64,000 nucleotides of DNA. Origin: Lachnospiraceae bacterium. GTDB taxonomy: Bacteria > Bacillota > Clostridia > Lachnospirales > Lachnospiraceae. The notes below the pieces were generated by a model, which was not told the DNA's origin, made no database searches, and saw only the letters and a list, made by a program, of their open reading frames with translations. Shown piece after piece: positions 63,226-64,000 of the stretch. The stretch spans positions 1 to 64,000 of the forward strand of contig JAGAPO010000069.1 of the NCBI GenBank assembly GCA_017623215.1, written 5' to 3'. Within the stretch, counting starts at the first letter, position 1. Each line of letters starts with the position of its first letter. The position numbers were made by a program, and so were the translations under genes.

Positions 63226-64000
63226 ATGGGTAGCAAAAAAGAAGTAAGACCGTTTGGTCTGCGGGACAAGTTGGGCTACATGTTCGGTGATTTCGGTAAC
63301 GATTTCACATTCATTCTGTCTTCCAGTTTCCTGCTCAAGTTCTACACCGACATTATGGGAGTGTCGGCTGCGGTCGTTGGTATCGTTATGATGGTGGCTC
63401 GTTTTGTAGACGCGTTTACTGATGTTGCGATGGGGCGTATCTGTGACAGGAGCAAGGTAACACCGGCAGGTAAGTTCAAGCCCTGGCTTCGCCGCATGTG
63501 CGGTCCGGTAGCGATTGCATCGTTCCTGATATACCAGAGCGGTCTTGCAAATATGCCGATGGCATTTAAGATTGTGTACTTATTTGTAACATACATTTTA
63601 TGGGGTTCTATTTTCTATACTTCGATCAATATCCCTTACGGTTCCATGGCTTCTGCGATTTCACCGGAGGCGAGCGACAGACAGTCTCTGTCCACGTTCC
63701 GTTCAATGGGTGCAACTCTCGCGGGTCTGCTGATTGGTGCGGGTGTTCCGATGTTCGCTTATGACAAAGTCGACGGCAATTCCGTATTGAACGGCGGACG
63801 GTTCACACTGATTGCGGGTATCTTCTCTATCTGCGCGGTTGTATGCTATCTGCTCTGCTACTATATGACGACCGAGCGCGTGAAGCCGGAAGTGAATGCA
63901 GAGGCGCAGAAGAATAACAGCATTGCGGTTATGTTCAGGAATGCGCTGAAGAACAGGGCGCTGCTTTCGATTATTGTAGCGTCGATCGTTATGCTGCTTG
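63226..64000 (+). CDS. GPH-family (MelB-like) sugar:cation symporter, N-terminal part
   Basis: The first 258 codons of a glycoside-pentoside-hexuronide carrier; the rest is beyond the window. Visible: 'LRDKLGYMFGDFGNDFTF' start, the cation-site region 'VARFVDAFTDVAMGRICDRSKVTPAGKFKPWL' (D..D..R pattern of MelB), and 'YTSINIPYGSMASAIS'. About seven membrane segments are visible. GGAGAGG precedes ATG 63226. It is divergent from the AraC regulator. Confidence 0.9.
   Translation, partial: MGSKKEVRPFGLRDKLGYMFGDFGNDFTFILSSSFLLKFYTDIMGVSAAVVGIVMMVARFVDAFTDVAMGRICDRSKVTPAGKFKPWLRRMCGPVAIASFLIYQSGLANMPMAFKIVYLFVTYILWGSIFYTSINIPYGSMASAISPEASDRQSLSTFRSMGATLAGLLIGAGVPMFAYDKVDGNSVLNGGRFTLIAGIFSICAVVCYLLCYYMTTERVKPEVNAEAQKNNSIAVMFRNALKNRALLSIIVASIVMLL

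Overview
The window looks like chromosomal DNA from a spore-forming, anaerobic, Gram-positive bacterium of the class Clostridia, most likely a gut Lachnospiraceae species. This rests on a SpoIIID sporulation regulator, an Rnf complex, rubredoxin, strong AGGAGG ribosome sites, TTGACA/TATAAT promoters with 17-base spacers, and gene families typical of that group. I see no rRNA, tRNA or CRISPR array. Species assignment is not possible from reading alone.

Layout. 1-9.3 kb: start of a PocR-type regulator, a YfcE-like phosphodiesterase, a three-gene operon (SAM methyltransferase, large membrane-anchored unknown protein, GT2 glycosyltransferase), a PAP2 phosphatase, phosphopentomutase and D-aminoacyl-tRNA deacylase. 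9.4-16.5 kb: a complete phosphate regulon, pstSCAB-phoU-phoB-phoR. PstS is circularly permuted and phoB is interrupted by an in-frame amber codon. 16.6-23.4 kb: a thioesterase, an unknown membrane protein, a long hairpin, an M3 peptidase with two LysM domains (amber codon at its signal-peptide end), a Dam-type methylase overlapping a PD-(D/E)XK nuclease (a probable type II restriction-modification pair), and a recQ gene that has lost its middle. 23.4-33.2 kb: a lone sugar-type binding lipoprotein, a GH43-like enzyme, a CofE-like ligase, an MFS carrier, rubredoxin, a GH13 scrap, a GH3 enzyme, spoIIID and a TnpV/recombinase remnant. 33.2-37.1 kb: the potABCD polyamine importer on the minus strand. 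37.5-44.4 kb: a surface cluster of one lipoprotein and two giant beta-helix proteins sharing domains. 44.7-50 kb: rnfCDGEAB. 50.6-56.9 kb: an F-type ATP synthase operon in which the C-terminal part of delta is fused to the front of alpha and no separate delta gene exists. 57-64 kb: a degenerate sirtuin, gltX, a UvrD-like helicase, an AraC regulator and a divergent GPH sugar symporter (cut by the window end).

Together: Rnf builds an ion gradient from reduced ferredoxin, and the neighbouring ATP synthase can spend it. The Pst/Pho and Pot systems bring in phosphate and polyamines. The GH, MFS, GPH and binding-protein genes point to plant or host glycan use. The most unusual material is the delta-alpha ATP synthase with its leader hairpin, the beta-helix surface cluster, the permuted PstS, and three otherwise open frames each broken by a single TAG codon.
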